A stretch of DNA of 64,000 nucleotides from Planctomycetota bacterium (GTDB lineage: Bacteria > Planctomycetota > Phycisphaerae > Phycisphaerales > UBA5793). Shown in pieces: positions 63,233-64,000 of the stretch. The notes under the pieces were generated by a model. The model was not told the DNA's origin and searched no databases. It saw only the letters and a program-made list of their open reading frames with translations. The position numbers were made by a program, and so were the translations under genes. Position 1 is the first letter of the stretch; each line of letters starts with the position of its first letter. The stretch spans positions 2,082,581 through 2,146,580 of the forward strand of contig JABFGK010000001.1 of NCBI GenBank assembly GCA_013112555.1, in the 5' to 3' direction.

Positions 63233-64000
63233 TTACACGGCTCGTCGCCGTCCGGTCGGCCTCCCGGCCGGCCTCGATCCGGCTGCTGACCGGATCTCGC
63301 TCTTCAGCGAAGCCACGAGACACTCAAGTGTCATCGCGGGCACATCGGGACATACAGCGACCTCGGCCCCGGCAGCCAGATCCTTTTCGATGCGCCGGAC
63401 GGCCGCCAGGACGGTCGTGTGGTTCTTGCGGCCGAGCGCCCGGGCAATCTCGGGCAGACTGTGTTGGGTCATCGTGCGGGCCAGGTAGGAACACAGGGAT
63501 CGAGCCAGGACGGCCTGGCGCTGTCGCGATGAGCCCATGATCCGATCGACATTCATGCGGAATCGATCGGCAACGGTTGCGACGATGGTGCTGACTTGCA
63601 CGGGGCGATTCACTGCCGGCACGGCTGCATTGAGCAGTTTCTGTACGAGAATCACGCCGACCTCGATGTGACTTGAAGCCACGCGCCCGCCCTGAGAATC
63701 GGGAGAAAACTCAGCGAGCGCTCGAAGCGATGCCAGGGTGCCCTGTATCTCGCGGACGGAGGCAAGTTCCTCCGTGGCGAGCAACTCGGCCGCACCCGGT
63801 GTGAGCGCCAGCCCGTAGCGGCCGGAGAGGCGGTTGATCAGCGTGAGTCGCATGTCCCGATCCGGCTGATGAATCTCGACCACCATGCCGGACAGAAAGC
63901 GGGTCACGATGCGCTCGTGGAACTCCATGATGTCACGCGGATGCTCGTCGCTGGCAAGCAGGACCCGCGCCTGGCAGCGGCCGATCTCATCAAACGTGCA
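63233..64000 (-). CDS. dnaA: Chromosomal replication initiator DnaA, C-terminal part (5' end outside the window)
   Basis: DnaA binds DnaA boxes and opens oriC. The 255 residues present run from the AAA+ domain (CTFDEIGRCQARVLLASDEH, then ERIVTRFLSGMVVEI with the sensor and Arg-finger region) through the linker to domain IV. Domain IV contains VLARSLCSYLARTMTQHSLP and the box-contact motif GRKNHTTVL, where most DnaA proteins have GGRDHTTV. A Lys/Arg-rich tail follows. No dnaN lies downstream, unlike the common dnaA-dnaN order. No DnaA-box cluster was found in the neighbouring sequence, so an oriC is not called. Confidence 0.9.
   Translation of the reverse strand, partial: CTFDEIGRCQARVLLASDEHPRDIMEFHERIVTRFLSGMVVEIHQPDRDMRLTLINRLSGRYGLALTPGAAELLATEELASVREIQGTLASLRALAEFSPDSQGGRVASSHIEVGVILVQKLLNAAVPAVNRPVQVSTIVATVADRFRMNVDRIMGSSRQRQAVLARSLCSYLARTMTQHSLPEIARALGRKNHTTVLAAVRRIEKDLAAGAEVAVCPDVPAMTLECLVASLKSEIRSAAGSRPAGRPTGRRRAV

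Overview
This window looks like chromosomal DNA of a GC-rich planctomycete, probably of the Phycisphaerae type. The evidence is indirect. One small basic protein (53577-53798) belongs to a family I associate with Planctomycetes, Verrucomicrobia and Chlamydiae. Two otherwise unrelated membrane proteins carry the short zinc ribbon CxxCGY[DN][LI]...CPEC that is frequent in planctomycete membrane proteins. There is also a HAF-repeat secreted protein and a stand-alone calcineurin-type secreted phosphoesterase. I see no rRNA, tRNA or CRISPR array.

Layout. 1-3.4 kb: end of a complex I operon (nuoJ, nuoK, nuoL, perhaps the first codons of nuoM). 3.4-5.8 kb: a non-coding stretch with a possible structured RNA ending in a strong terminator, then an intact IS481-type insertion sequence. 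5.9-8.1 kb: peptide/pyruvate transporter CstA with an embedded zinc ribbon. 8.3-15.5 kb: a chaperone block on the minus strand (groEL, groES, a sulfotransferase, a second groEL, dnaJ, grpE, an FmdB-like zinc ribbon). 15.9-21 kb: a zinc-ribbon membrane protein, a MATE transporter, an orphan iron-type binding lipoprotein and a GDP-fucose-synthase-like epimerase. 21-26 kb: radical SAM protein (frame-interrupted), tilS, a membrane protein and an HtrA protease. 26.4-32 kb: pilT, a degenerate membrane-anchored GspE-like ATPase, a CvpA-like membrane protein and ispE, all on the minus strand. 32.4-34.3 kb: cdsA and a coiled-coil zinc-ribbon protein.

34.3-45.2 kb is looser DNA: clusters of dispersed palindromic and direct repeats separate a HAF-repeat protein, a CocE-type hydrolase, an M1-type metallopeptidase, an MsrP-like molybdoenzyme, a frame-interrupted FMN-binding-like protein, a 2-hydroxyacid dehydrogenase and clpS. 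45.2-49.6 kb: an ABC ATPase with two membrane proteins and no recognisable permease. 49.7-57.5 kb: a frame-interrupted secreted phosphoesterase, a trpG/pabA amidotransferase, an aminotransferase, the small basic protein, a SPOR-like protein (frame-interrupted), acpS, a pseudopilin-like protein and an HD-GYP protein. 58-64 kb: sat, another repeat cluster, a frame-interrupted DegT-type aminotransferase, a large secreted repeat protein and the 3' part of dnaA.

Two general observations stand out. First, five genes are split by single-base frame changes, three of them at a homopolymer run, which points to sequencing indels more than to five real mutations. Second, several genes have a -10-like hexamer only 5-9 bases before the start codon, which suggests leaderless transcripts. 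Nothing here is a clear new defence or biosynthetic system. The most biologically unusual items are the chaperone block with its sulfotransferase, the GspE-like protein with altered Walker motifs beside pilT, the zinc ribbon inside CstA and the candidate RNA at 3988-4203.
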